DNA from: JASFRS01 sp050114795
GTDB taxonomy: Bacteria > Pseudomonadota > Alphaproteobacteria > Sphingomonadales > CAKZYD01
Length of the DNA stretch: 26,958 nucleotides
Assembly: GCA_050114795.1 (NCBI GenBank)
Contig: JASFRS010000008.1
Span: forward strand, 1 to 26,958
Direction of reading: 5' to 3'
Within the stretch, counting starts at the first letter, position 1. The number at the start of each line of letters is the position of its first letter. The notes under the pieces were generated by a model, which saw only the letters and a list, made by a program, of their open reading frames with translations, made no database searches and was not told the origin of the DNA. Positions 13,186-20,829 of this stretch are shown one piece after another. The translations under genes were made by a program, and so were the position numbers.

Positions 13186-14255
13186 TGGCACTAAAAGACG
13201 AGTTACGCGCTGTCATACAAAACACCGGGCCTATATCCATAGCGCGCTATATGGCGGAGGCTTTAGGCCATCCTAAATACGGCTATTACATCAACAAAGA
13301 CCCATTAGGCACCAAAGGGGATTTCACAACCGCACCTGAAATAAGCCAGATGTTCGGTGAGATGCTTGGCCTATGGCTGATTGACTGCTGGCAGAAATTA
13401 GGCGCGCCCGCCTCGGTTCAGTTGATTGAGCTAGGCCCTGGGCGCGGCACGCTGATGAGTGACATGCTGCGCGCTTTAAAATTAGCACCACCTTTGCTCG
13501 ACGGCTTAAGCGTACATTTTGTCGAAACCAGCCCTGCTTTGAGAAAAGCACAACAGGAAAAAGTCCCGCAGGCTCACTGGCACGATAGAATAGAAGATGT
13601 TGGTGAAGGCTTTAGCTTCATCATCGCAAATGAATTCTTTGATGCTTTGCCCATTCGTCAGCTCATTAAGATGGGCAAATCCTGGCACGAGCGCTTTGTT
13701 CATTGGGATGAGAGCGCACAAAAACTGACACCCTTTTCATCACCAAGCAGTGCCGATTTATCTGCCTTGGTGCCCGCATCATTACGAGACGCATCAGAAG
13801 GCTCGGTTTTTGAATTCTCCCCGGCCAGCCAAGCCATAGCACAGACAATCGCTGAACGGATTAAAGCCCATGGCGGCGCTGCCTGTTTCATTGATTATGG
13901 CCATATAAGCCAAGGTATCGGCGACACACTTCAAGCCGTTAAAAACCATCAATATACAGACATATTTGCCGACCCAGGACAGGCTGATTTGACAGCACAT
14001 GTGGATTTTTCAGCACTTGCCCACATAGCGCGGGAAGCAGGATGCAACAGCTATGGCCCAACCACACAAGGTGCATTTTTGAAAGCGCTTGGCATTGAAA
14101 CACGCGCGGCACAACTCGCCAAGTCCGCGACTGACCAACAAGCTGAGAATATAAAAACTGGACTTCACCGCCTTATATCTGCCGAAGAAATGGGTGAATT
14201 GTTTAAAGTACTGGCAATTGGGCCGACGAATAGCCCGCCATTTGCAGGGTTTTAG
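13185..14255 (+). CDS. Class I SAM-dependent methyltransferase, MidA/NDUFAF7 family
   Basis: This 356-residue protein belongs to the COG1565 family; the mitochondrial member NDUFAF7 methylates an arginine of the complex I subunit NDUFS2 during assembly. Seen here are GDFTTAPEIS (45-54), the SAM-binding glycine loop ELGPGRGTL (82-90), VHFVETSPALRKAQ, ANEFFDALPIRQL and the C-terminal IDYGH...DTLQAVKNH motif, followed by the DLTAHVDFSAL segment. All conserved parts are present. The ATG at 13185 shares its first base with the last base of the lgt stop; a GTG one codon upstream (13182) is an alternative. AAGG lies about 10 nt upstream. The substrate in bacteria is inferred, not shown. Confidence 0.9.
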   Translation: MALKDELRAVIQNTGPISIARYMAEALGHPKYGYYINKDPLGTKGDFTTAPEISQMFGEMLGLWLIDCWQKLGAPASVQLIELGPGRGTLMSDMLRALKLAPPLLDGLSVHFVETSPALRKAQQEKVPQAHWHDRIEDVGEGFSFIIANEFFDALPIRQLIKMGKSWHERFVHWDESAQKLTPFSSPSSADLSALVPASLRDASEGSVFEFSPASQAIAQTIAERIKAHGGAACFIDYGHISQGIGDTLQAVKNHQYTDIFADPGQADLTAHVDFSALAHIAREAGCNSYGPTTQGAFLKALGIETRAAQLAKSATDQQAENIKTGLHRLISAEEMGELFKVLAIGPTNSPPFAGF

Positions 14256-14267
14256 GGGGGGTCGCCG

Positions 14268-15047
14268 ATGACACAAACAGTCTATCTTTGCGAAGACGGC
14301 TTAACCTTTTGCAAGAATATCCGACATGGTTTTTTCACCCGACTTGGTGGCGTGTCCCCTGCACCTTTTGATAGTTTAAACACGGCCTATTCCTCATCGG
14401 ATGACGCAGACAATGTGACAGAGAATCGCCAAAGAGTAGCTAAAGCTCTGGGCGTGGAACATCTCGTCACCTGCTCCCAAGTTCACAGCGCCAAAGTTCA
14501 TGAAGTCAGTGGCCTTTGGGAGGGTCCGGCGCCTGAGGGAGATGCCATGGTAACAACGCGCCCCGGCGTGGCATTAGGAATTTTGACCGCAGATTGCGTA
14601 CCCGTTTTATTTGCAGACCCGGACTATCCAATGATCGCCGCAGCGCATTGTGGCTGGCGCGGCACAGTGAATAATATCATTGAAGCAACGATCAATGCTA
14701 TGTGTGCTCAGGGCAGCGCCCGCGACCGCATTCATGCGGCGGTTGGCCCGGCAATTGCTCAAGACTCATATGAAGTCGGCGATGAGCTGCGCGATGAGTT
14801 TTTGAAAAAAGACGCACAAGCCGCTCCTTATTTTGCACCAGGCAAGACCTCAGGCAAATGGCAATTCGCATTAGACAGACTTGTGGCAGACCGGCTTCGC
14901 GCCCAGGGCTTAGCCCATGTCGGGCATATAGAAAAAGATACCTATAGCAATGCTGACAGCTTTTTTTCCTATCGCCGAAGCACCCACGAAAAGGCCCCAG
15001 ACTTCGGGCGTCAGATGTCTGCAATTGCAATAAGAGCGCAGAATTAG
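14268..15047 (+). CDS. pgeF: Peptidoglycan editing factor PgeF (multicopper polyphenol oxidase/laccase domain)
   Basis: PgeF-type (YfiH/DUF152) proteins keep L-Ser from replacing L-Ala in peptidoglycan precursors in E. coli; related proteins have purine-nucleoside-cleaving activity. The 259-residue protein has RHGFFTRLGGVS near the start, SLNTAYSS, CSQVHSAKV with H73, DAMVTTRPGVALGILTADC with C110, and AAHCGWRGT with H127; H73, C110 and H127 are the predicted zinc ligands. The start is 12 bp after midA. As the third gene of lgt-midA-pgeF it fits a block devoted partly to envelope quality control. Confidence 0.92.
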   Translation: MTQTVYLCEDGLTFCKNIRHGFFTRLGGVSPAPFDSLNTAYSSSDDADNVTENRQRVAKALGVEHLVTCSQVHSAKVHEVSGLWEGPAPEGDAMVTTRPGVALGILTADCVPVLFADPDYPMIAAAHCGWRGTVNNIIEATINAMCAQGSARDRIHAAVGPAIAQDSYEVGDELRDEFLKKDAQAAPYFAPGKTSGKWQFALDRLVADRLRAQGLAHVGHIEKDTYSNADSFFSYRRSTHEKAPDFGRQMSAIAIRAQN

Positions 15048-15114
15048 TTTACAGCGTCTGGATCGATTGTTATGGAAAGCAAAATCTAACCCGTCATTCA
15101 TAAGGGGCTTGACC

Positions 15115-16047
15115 ATGAAACTGGTCGCGGGAAATAGTAATCCACCGCTTGCTCAGGCGATTTCCGCCTATCTCGATACACCTTTAACAAAAGCATCCAT
15201 CAAAAGATTTTCAGACGAAGAAGTCTTTGTCGAAATTCATGAAAATGTCCGTGGCGAAGATGTGTTTCTTATTCAAAGCACATCCTATCCCGCCAATGAT
15301 ACATTGATGGAACTTTTAATCACCATTGACGCGCTCCATCGGGCATCGGCCAAACGGATCACTGCGGTGATTCCCTATTTCGGCTATGCACGCCAGGATC
15401 GCAAACCCGGTCCGCGCACACCGATTTCAGCCAAATTGGTTGCGAATCTGATTACAACAGCAGGTGCAGATCGGGTGTTGACCATGGACTTGCATGCAGG
15501 GCAAATCCAAGGCTTCTTCGATATCCCAACAGATAATCTTTATGCCGCCCCCGTAACTGTGCGCGACATTAAAGAGCGCTATGATGCCAATAATCTGATG
15601 ATTATCTCCCCGGATGTGGGCGGTGTGGTACGGGCTCGTGCCATTGCCAAACGCCTGGATGTGCCTTTGGCCATCATCGACAAACGTCGTGAGCGCGCTG
15701 GTGAATCTGAAGTCATGAACATTATTGGCGATGTCTCAGGACGTAGCTGTATTTTGGTCGATGATATCGTTGATTCCGCGGGAACACTTTGTAACGCAGC
15801 CGATGCCCTGATTAACGCGGGCGCAAGCGAAGTTTCCGCCTATGTCACCCACGGTGTTTTATCAGGTGCAGCGGTATCGCGCGTGACCAATTCCAAGATG
15901 AAAGAATTGGTGACAACGGATTCGATCCGGGCAACAGAAACCTCCGCTGCTTGCGATAAAATCCGTCAGTTGACGATTGCCCCCTTATTCGGTGAGGCGA
16001 TTAAACGCATCAGCCTGTCTTCATCAGTTTCATCGCTGTTCGACTAA
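15115..16047 (+). CDS. prs: Ribose-phosphate pyrophosphokinase
   Basis: Prs makes phosphoribosyl pyrophosphate from ribose 5-phosphate and ATP, feeding purine, pyrimidine, histidine, tryptophan and NAD synthesis. The 310-residue protein has the class I motifs: FSDEEVFVEIHENVRG (32-47), PYFGYARQDRKPGPRTPIS (87-105), TMDLHAGQIQGFFDIP (123-138), SPDVGGVVRAR (165-175), the catalytic-loop K190-R191-R192 and the PRPP-binding loop DDIVDSAGTL (216-225). I chose the ATG at 15115 with AAGGGG just upstream over one 16 codons earlier. It begins 67 bp after pgeF and is followed after 8 bp by the decarboxylase gene. Confidence 0.95.
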   Translation: MKLVAGNSNPPLAQAISAYLDTPLTKASIKRFSDEEVFVEIHENVRGEDVFLIQSTSYPANDTLMELLITIDALHRASAKRITAVIPYFGYARQDRKPGPRTPISAKLVANLITTAGADRVLTMDLHAGQIQGFFDIPTDNLYAAPVTVRDIKERYDANNLMIISPDVGGVVRARAIAKRLDVPLAIIDKRRERAGESEVMNIIGDVSGRSCILVDDIVDSAGTLCNAADALINAGASEVSAYVTHGVLSGAAVSRVTNSKMKELVTTDSIRATETSAACDKIRQLTIAPLFGEAIKRISLSSSVSSLFD

Positions 16048-16055
16048 GGACAAAT

Positions 16056-17465
16056 ATGGATAAAGAGCGCTTTCGCCAGCACGCCCATGAATTGGTCGAT
16101 TGGATGGCAGATTATCTGGAATCCGTTGAAAATTATCCAGTGCGCTCTCAAATTCAGCCGGGAGAGGTCGAAGACCGCCTCCCGGCATCTCCCCCGCAAG
16201 AAGGGGAAGCATTTTCTGCCATTTTTGAGGATTTCAAATCCGTTGTGATGCCAGGCATCACCCATTGGCAACACCCCAAATTTTTCGCATATTTCCCCGG
16301 CAATTCCAGCCCGCCTTCTGTTCTTGCGGAAATGTTGACGGCAAGCCTGGGCACAAATGCCATGCTCTGGCAAACATCCCCTGCAGCGACAGAAATGGAA
16401 ATCCGCATGGTCGATTGGCTCCGCCAAGCCTGTAATTTGGATGAAGGCTTTTCGGGTTCCATTCAGACAACAGCTTCTGAGGCAAGTTTGTCCGCATTAC
16501 TCATGGCACGGGAGAAAGTGTCAAGTTACCAGATTAATGAGAAAGGCTTTCAAGATCAGCCCACTCTACGGGTCTATGTGTCCGCTGAGGCGCATTCTTC
16601 CATAGAAAAAGATGCCCGCATTGCTGGTTATGGTGCTGAGAATGTAGTCAAGGTCCCAGCAGATGCTGATTTCTCCATGGATGTAAAAGCATTAAAAGCG
16701 CTGATCGCAAAGGATGAAGCCAAAGGGTTTACACCCACCTGTGTGGTCGCCACATTGGGAACTACCGGGACGGGAGGCATCGATCCTTTGGAAGAGATTG
16801 GCACGCTCTGCAAAGCAAAGGATATTTTCCTTCATGTGGATGCCGCGTGGGCAGGTTCAGCACTCATTCTCCCAGAATGGCAATGGATGGCAAAAGGCTC
16901 TGAGCTTGCGGACAGTTTGGTGTTCAATCCGCATAAATGGCTTTTCACTAATTTTGATTGCAGCGTGCATTTTGTTCGCGATAAAGACGCACTCATTCGC
17001 ACATTTTCTATCCTTCCCGAATATCTTAAAGGTGCAACAACAGAGGTTACGGATTTCCGTGACTGGGGTGTGCCTTTAGGTCGACGATTTAGAGCCTTGA
17101 AACTTTGGTTTGTTCTGCGCAGCTATGGCATTACCGGCCTGCAAGAAGTGTTACGCCGCCATATCGAACTTGGGAAGAAAGCGCATGATGCGCTGAGCTG
17201 CGAACCGGATTTTGAAATCACATCGCCTTTGAAATTATCGCTTTTCACATTTCGCCATGCGCCTCCCAATGTGGATGATTTAGACGCCCATAATGAACAC
17301 CTAATCCGCGCTCTCAATGACAGCGGAGAGGCTTATTTCACCCAGACCAGAGTAAATGGAAAATACGTCATTCGCTGGCAAGTTGGACAGGTCGATTGCC
17401 AAGCTCATCATATTGATGAAGCTCTTGCTTTGGTCAAATCGACGGCCGCACGCATCAGCGCTTGA
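16056..17465 (+). CDS. PLP-dependent aromatic-L-amino-acid-type decarboxylase (group II)
   Basis: The 469-residue protein belongs to the group II PLP decarboxylases and is closest in pattern to the aromatic amino acid (Dopa/Trp/Tyr) branch. Seen are the N-terminal RQHAHELVDWMADYLESVE, HWQHPKFFAYFPGNSS, TTASEASLSALLMARE, the ring-stacking His H180 in AEAHSSIEK, D262 in HVDAAWAGSA, and the PLP lysine K294 in NPHKWLFTNFD, then DWGVPLGRRFRALKLWFVLR. All catalytic parts are intact and the length is typical. The amine product cannot be told from sequence; tryptamine, phenethylamine or tyramine are candidates. Its position 8 bp behind prs suggests cotranscription, though no pathway link is evident. 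Confidence 0.85.
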   Translation: MDKERFRQHAHELVDWMADYLESVENYPVRSQIQPGEVEDRLPASPPQEGEAFSAIFEDFKSVVMPGITHWQHPKFFAYFPGNSSPPSVLAEMLTASLGTNAMLWQTSPAATEMEIRMVDWLRQACNLDEGFSGSIQTTASEASLSALLMAREKVSSYQINEKGFQDQPTLRVYVSAEAHSSIEKDARIAGYGAENVVKVPADADFSMDVKALKALIAKDEAKGFTPTCVVATLGTTGTGGIDPLEEIGTLCKAKDIFLHVDAAWAGSALILPEWQWMAKGSELADSLVFNPHKWLFTNFDCSVHFVRDKDALIRTFSILPEYLKGATTEVTDFRDWGVPLGRRFRALKLWFVLRSYGITGLQEVLRRHIELGKKAHDALSCEPDFEITSPLKLSLFTFRHAPPNVDDLDAHNEHLIRALNDSGEAYFTQTRVNGKYVIRWQVGQVDCQAHHIDEALALVKSTAARISA

Positions 17466-17513
17466 GTTTTAAGCCATTTCCCGCTAATAGGCCCCGTTCG
17501 CTTGAGTTTAAGC
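17459..17513 (+). repeat. Two copies of a CGCTTGAGTTT(T)AAGC dyad repeat
   Basis: CGCTTGAGTTTTAAGC (17459-17474) overlaps the decarboxylase stop codon. CGCTTGAGTTTAAGC (17499-17513) lies 40 bp downstream and forms part of the longer rplY leader hairpin. Each copy is itself an imperfect dyad (GCTT...AAGC). Confidence 0.5.
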
Positions 17514-17545
17514 TGCATCCCTGGAGGAGCTTTAAGTCAGCGAAC
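17496..17545 (+). promoter_or_regulatory. Long hairpin in the rplY leader
   Basis: GTTCGC (17496-17501) pairs with GCGAAC (17540-17545); inside it TGA pairs with TCA and AAGCT with AGCTT, with TCC/GGA possible at the tip. No T-run follows, so it is not a terminator. A structured leader before a ribosomal protein gene fits autogenous control by the protein, but this is inference. Confidence 0.45.
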
Positions 17546-17575
17546 ATAAAGAAAATTGCTTTAAGGAATTAAGAC

Positions 17576-18253
17576 ATGTCGAAATTACCGACGATCGCGG
17601 TTGAAGCTCGCGAACGGGCTGGCAAGGGAGCCTCCCGCGCAATCCGCCGTGCAGGGCGCATTCCTGCTGTGGTGTATGGCGCAAAAAAAGATCCTGAACT
17701 GGTCTCCATTGACAAGATCGATCTGATCAAAGCCATCCGCGCTTCTGCTTTTCTTTCAACCGTTTATGAAATCAAAGTCAACGGCAAGGCCCAACAGGTT
17801 CTGCCCCGCGACATTCATTTCCACCCAGTCACAGATGAACCCACACATGTGGATTTCATGCGCATGACCAAAGGTGCCACCGTTACCGTTCAAATCCCGG
17901 TTCACTTCGTCGACGAAGAAGAATCACCGGGTCTGAAACGCGGCGGTGTGATGAATATTGTTCGTCACGACATCGAAATGGATTGCCCCGCCAGCGCCAT
18001 TCCGGAGTATATTGAAGTCTCCGTTGCTGGCCTGGACATTAACGACTCAGTCCATATTTCGGAAGTCACATTGCCAGAAGGCGCTAAACCGACCATCGAT
18101 CGCGATTTCACCATCGCCACCATCGGTGCCCCATCCAGCTTGCGTAGTGCAGAAGCTGAGGGCGAAGAAGGTGAAGAAGGCGAAGAATCCGTCGAGGTTG
18201 AAGCCACTGAGCAAAAAGGCGATGAAGCCGAAAGCGAAAACGGCGACAGCTAA
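17576..18253 (+). CDS. rplY: 50S ribosomal protein L25 / general stress protein Ctc
   Basis: L25 binds 5S rRNA in the large ribosomal subunit. The 225-residue protein is the long Ctc form: an N-terminal L25 beta-barrel (VEARERAGKGASRAIRRAGRIPAVVYG at residues 8-34, in two conserved stretches), HFHPVTDEPTHVDFMRM, and the C-terminal TL5-like domain (VHFVDEEESPGLKRGGVMN...CPASAIPEYIEVSVAGL...DSVHISEVTLPEG). It ends in a strongly acidic Glu/Gly-rich tail, common in alphaproteobacteria. AAGGA lies about 10 nt before the ATG. It is followed by pth and ychF, a conserved grouping. Confidence 0.95.
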   Translation: MSKLPTIAVEARERAGKGASRAIRRAGRIPAVVYGAKKDPELVSIDKIDLIKAIRASAFLSTVYEIKVNGKAQQVLPRDIHFHPVTDEPTHVDFMRMTKGATVTVQIPVHFVDEEESPGLKRGGVMNIVRHDIEMDCPASAIPEYIEVSVAGLDINDSVHISEVTLPEGAKPTIDRDFTIATIGAPSSLRSAEAEGEEGEEGEESVEVEATEQKGDEAESENGDS

Positions 18254-18261
18254 AATACATA

Positions 18262-18304
18262 TTGATCCATGGCGTGATCTGCTAAAGAAAGCGCCATGGA
18301 TTAA
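18262..18304 (+). terminator. 13-bp hairpin between rplY and pth, weak terminator or processing site
   Basis: TTGATCCATGGCG (18262-18274) pairs with CGCCATGGATTAA (18292-18304) with a single G-U pair and a 17-nt loop. Only a short CTTTT run follows, close to the pth ribosome site GGAGGG (18313-18318). It may attenuate or process the transcript between the two genes. Confidence 0.5.
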
Positions 18305-18328
18305 CGTCTTTTGGAGGGTCCCCGCGCA

Positions 18329-18922
18329 ATGCAACTCATCGTTGGCCTCGGCAATCCGGGGGACCGTTATCAAAACAATCGACATAATATCGGCTTTATG
18401 GCTGTGGATCGCATTGCCGATGATTACGGCTTTGGCCCAGCCCGCGCCCGCTTCCAAGGCGAAGTCCGTGAAGGCGTGATTGCCGGAGAAAAATGCCTAC
18501 TGCTTAAGCCACAGACATTTATGAATAAATCCGGTCAATCCGTTGGCGAAGCTATAAGATTTTACAAACTGGAACCGGACCAAATTCTGATCATCTATGA
18601 TGAACTGGATTTAGCACCCGGGAAAATTCGCATGAAGCTGGGCGGTGGCCATGGTGGCCATAACGGCATTCGAGACATTCACGCTCATATTGGCCCACAT
18701 TATCGCCGTTTACGAATTGGTGTTGGACACCCCGGCTCCAAAGAACAAGTTACAGGTCATGTCCTTTCCAATTTTGCGAAGGCAGATCAAAGCTGGCTCG
18801 ACCCCCTGCTTGATGCCATTTCCAGTGAGATCCCCTGGGTGGTCAAAGGGGATGAAGCCCGCTTTTCAACGGCAGTAGCGCTCAAATTGGGCAAAGACAA
18901 AAAAGACAAAGAACAGGATTAG
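18329..18922 (+). CDS. pth: Peptidyl-tRNA hydrolase
   Basis: Pth releases peptides from prematurely dissociated peptidyl-tRNAs and is essential in most bacteria. The 197-residue protein has GLGNPGDRY with N9, the catalytic histidine H19 in NRHNIGF, LLKPQTFMNKSGQSVG, the DELDLAPGKIRMKLGGGHGGHNGIRDI region (two conserved stretches), and RLRIGVGHPG. The ATG at 18329 lies 10 nt after GGAGGG; an upstream TTG in frame would run through that ribosome site. The C-terminus is Lys/Asp rich. ychF begins 3 bp after its stop, the common pth-ychF pairing. Confidence 0.96.
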   Translation: MQLIVGLGNPGDRYQNNRHNIGFMAVDRIADDYGFGPARARFQGEVREGVIAGEKCLLLKPQTFMNKSGQSVGEAIRFYKLEPDQILIIYDELDLAPGKIRMKLGGGHGGHNGIRDIHAHIGPHYRRLRIGVGHPGSKEQVTGHVLSNFAKADQSWLDPLLDAISSEIPWVVKGDEARFSTAVALKLGKDKKDKEQD

Positions 18923-18925
18923 AAA

Positions 18926-20029
18926 ATGGGTTTCAAATGCGGCATTGTCGGCTTACCAAATGTCGGTAAATCCACATTATTCAATGCATTAACGGAAACC
19001 GCTGCGGCGGCGGCTGCCAATTACCCCTTTTGCACGATTGAGCCTAATGTGGGCCAAGTTCCGGTGCCTGATAAGCGGCTTAATAAAATTGCTGAATTAG
19101 GCAAATCGCAAAATATCATTGAAACGCAACTTGCCTTTGTGGATATCGCAGGGCTGGTGCGCGGAGCTTCCAAGGGTGAAGGTTTGGGCAATCAATTCCT
19201 TGGCAACATCCGCGAAGTTGACGCCATCATCCATGTTCTACGCTGCTTTGAAGACGGTGACATCACACATGTGGACGGTAAAGTTGACCCCATTAGTGAC
19301 GCTGACACCGTTGAAACCGAATTGATGCTGGCGGACATTGAAAGCCTGGAAAAGCGCAAAGCCAATCTTGAGAAAAAAGCCCGGGGCCAGGACAAAGAGG
19401 CCAAAGCTCAACTTGTGCTCGTTGAAGAGATCCTAAAGATTTTGGAAGACGGGAAACCAGCCCGCATCTATGAGGCAAAGGACGCCGAAGAAGAGCGCCA
19501 AGTCCGCATGCTCCAGCTTTTGACCGCAAAACCCATTCTCTACGTCTGCAATGTGGATGAAGGTTCTGCGGATAAAGGCAATGAATTCAGCGCCCAGGTT
19601 GCGGAAAAAGCCGCTAAAGAGGGTGCCGCCCACGTGGTGATTTCCGCCGCCGTCGAAGCTGAAATTTCTCAATTGGAAGACAAGGCAGAACGCGCTGAAT
19701 TCCTTGAAAGCCTTGGGCTTGAAGAGACAGGTCTCGCCCGGGTCATTCGCGCGGGCTATGAACTTTTGGGCCTGATTACATTCTTCACCGTGGGTCCTAA
19801 AGAAGCCCGCGCCTGGACTGTCGCCCAAGGTGCAAAAGCGCCACAAGCAGCAGGTGTTATTCATACAGATTTCGAAAAAGGCTTCATTCGCGCCGAGACA
19901 ACTGCCTATGATGATTTTGTCCAGATGGGCGGTGAACAAGGCGCAAAAGACGCTGGCCGCATGCGCCTTGAGGGTAAGGAATATGTAGTAAAGGACGGCG
20001 ACATTATGTTGTTCCGTTTTGCCAATTAA
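18926..20029 (+). CDS. ychF: Redox-regulated ATPase/GTPase YchF (Ola1 family)
   Basis: YchF is an Obg-family P-loop nucleotidase that prefers ATP and associates with ribosomes. The 367-residue protein has the Walker A/G1 GLPNVGKST (9-17), G3-like DIAGLVRGAS, and NVDE (208-211) in place of the GTP-specific NKxD, the change that explains ATP preference. A coiled-coil stretch follows around 135-170 and the C-terminal TGS-like domain ends VKDGDIMLFRFAN. All features and the length are typical. It is translationally close to pth. Confidence 0.96.
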   Translation: MGFKCGIVGLPNVGKSTLFNALTETAAAAAANYPFCTIEPNVGQVPVPDKRLNKIAELGKSQNIIETQLAFVDIAGLVRGASKGEGLGNQFLGNIREVDAIIHVLRCFEDGDITHVDGKVDPISDADTVETELMLADIESLEKRKANLEKKARGQDKEAKAQLVLVEEILKILEDGKPARIYEAKDAEEERQVRMLQLLTAKPILYVCNVDEGSADKGNEFSAQVAEKAAKEGAAHVVISAAVEAEISQLEDKAERAEFLESLGLEETGLARVIRAGYELLGLITFFTVGPKEARAWTVAQGAKAPQAAGVIHTDFEKGFIRAETTAYDDFVQMGGEQGAKDAGRMRLEGKEYVVKDGDIMLFRFAN

Positions 20030-20043
20030 TTTGGAGCTTTTTC

Positions 20044-20493
20044 ATGCGGTATTATGAAGATTTATCTGTCGGTGATGAGGCTGAATTCGGCCAATATGAA
20101 ATGACCCGAGAAGAAATCATCGAATTTGCCACCAAATACGACCCTCAACCCTTTCATTTAAGCGAAGAAGGCGGCAAAACCTCCATCTTCGGCGGTCTTT
20201 GCGCATCAGGTTGGCACACATGTGCCGCAACCATGCGCATGATGGTCGAAGAAATGACAAAGCAGCAAACCGCCGGATTGGGATCTCCGGGCATTGATGA
20301 ACTTCAGTGGCTCAAACCCGTATTCCCCGGCGATGTTCTCCGCGTGAAGACAACAATTCTCGGCAAGAGTGAAAGCAAAAAACGGCCACAGATTGGGTTT
20401 ATTAAGAACCGCTATGAGGTCTTTAATCAAAAAGATGAAATGGTCATGCGCTTCACTGGCAATTTCATCATCCAGCGCCGGGAACAAGGTTAA
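20044..20493 (+). CDS. MaoC family (R)-hydratase/dehydratase
   Basis: The 149-residue protein is a single hot-dog domain of the MaoC type, which hydrates enoyl-CoA or similar thioesters. The start RYYEDLSVGD, the catalytic pair D33 and H38 in KYDPQPFHLSEE, the FGGLCASGWHT segment and LKPVFPGDVL are all typical. The substrate cannot be told; many alphaproteobacterial relatives are annotated only as MaoC dehydratases. GGAG precedes the ATG, and it lies 14 bp after ychF and 3 bp before a small secreted protein gene. Confidence 0.9.
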   Translation: MRYYEDLSVGDEAEFGQYEMTREEIIEFATKYDPQPFHLSEEGGKTSIFGGLCASGWHTCAATMRMMVEEMTKQQTAGLGSPGIDELQWLKPVFPGDVLRVKTTILGKSESKKRPQIGFIKNRYEVFNQKDEMVMRFTGNFIIQRREQG

Positions 20494-20496
20494 ACC

Positions 20497-20826
20497 ATGA
20501 TGCTAACCACCTTATTGCTGTCCACAGCGCTTGCCGCATCCACCCCAAGTGACCAGGAAGTCTATCTTGAAGGCTGTGTGAACGGCGGTGACACTGAGGC
20601 GGTCTGCCTTTGCACGCTGAACCATTTACAGCGCTCCTATACGCCGAGTGAATTTCAACTAACCATGGCAATGATGGTCGCCGGGATGACGGGTGATAAG
20701 AAGCGCACAGCGGATCTTGTCAAATTATTCGGCGGCGATTTGGAAGCTTTTAGCAGCTTCGCAAGAGATGGTCGCAGTGTATTGGACAAAGCCTTTATAG
20801 GCTGCAGACAGGAAGAGATGGAATAA
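20497..20826 (+). CDS. Small exported protein with conserved-looking cysteines, function unknown
   Basis: I do not recognise the family. The 109-residue product begins with a short signal-like stretch (MMLTTLLLSTALAAS) with a likely cleavage after ALA, so it should be periplasmic. Four cysteines remain: C27, C37 and C39 in GCVNGGDTEAVCLCTLNHL and C103 near the end, enough for two disulfides. The rest is helical with two possible amphipathic segments. The start is 3 bp after the MaoC gene and the stop is 3 bp before argE, so it is part of the same transcript. Confidence 0.7.
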   Translation: MMLTTLLLSTALAASTPSDQEVYLEGCVNGGDTEAVCLCTLNHLQRSYTPSEFQLTMAMMVAGMTGDKKRTADLVKLFGGDLEAFSSFARDGRSVLDKAFIGCRQEEME

Positions 20827-20829
20827 TCT

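Noticed and set aside
19433..19939. 168-codon open frame on the - strand inside ychF
   Set aside because: It lies entirely within the strongly conserved ychF gene on the other strand and has no recognisable protein features; it is a shadow frame.
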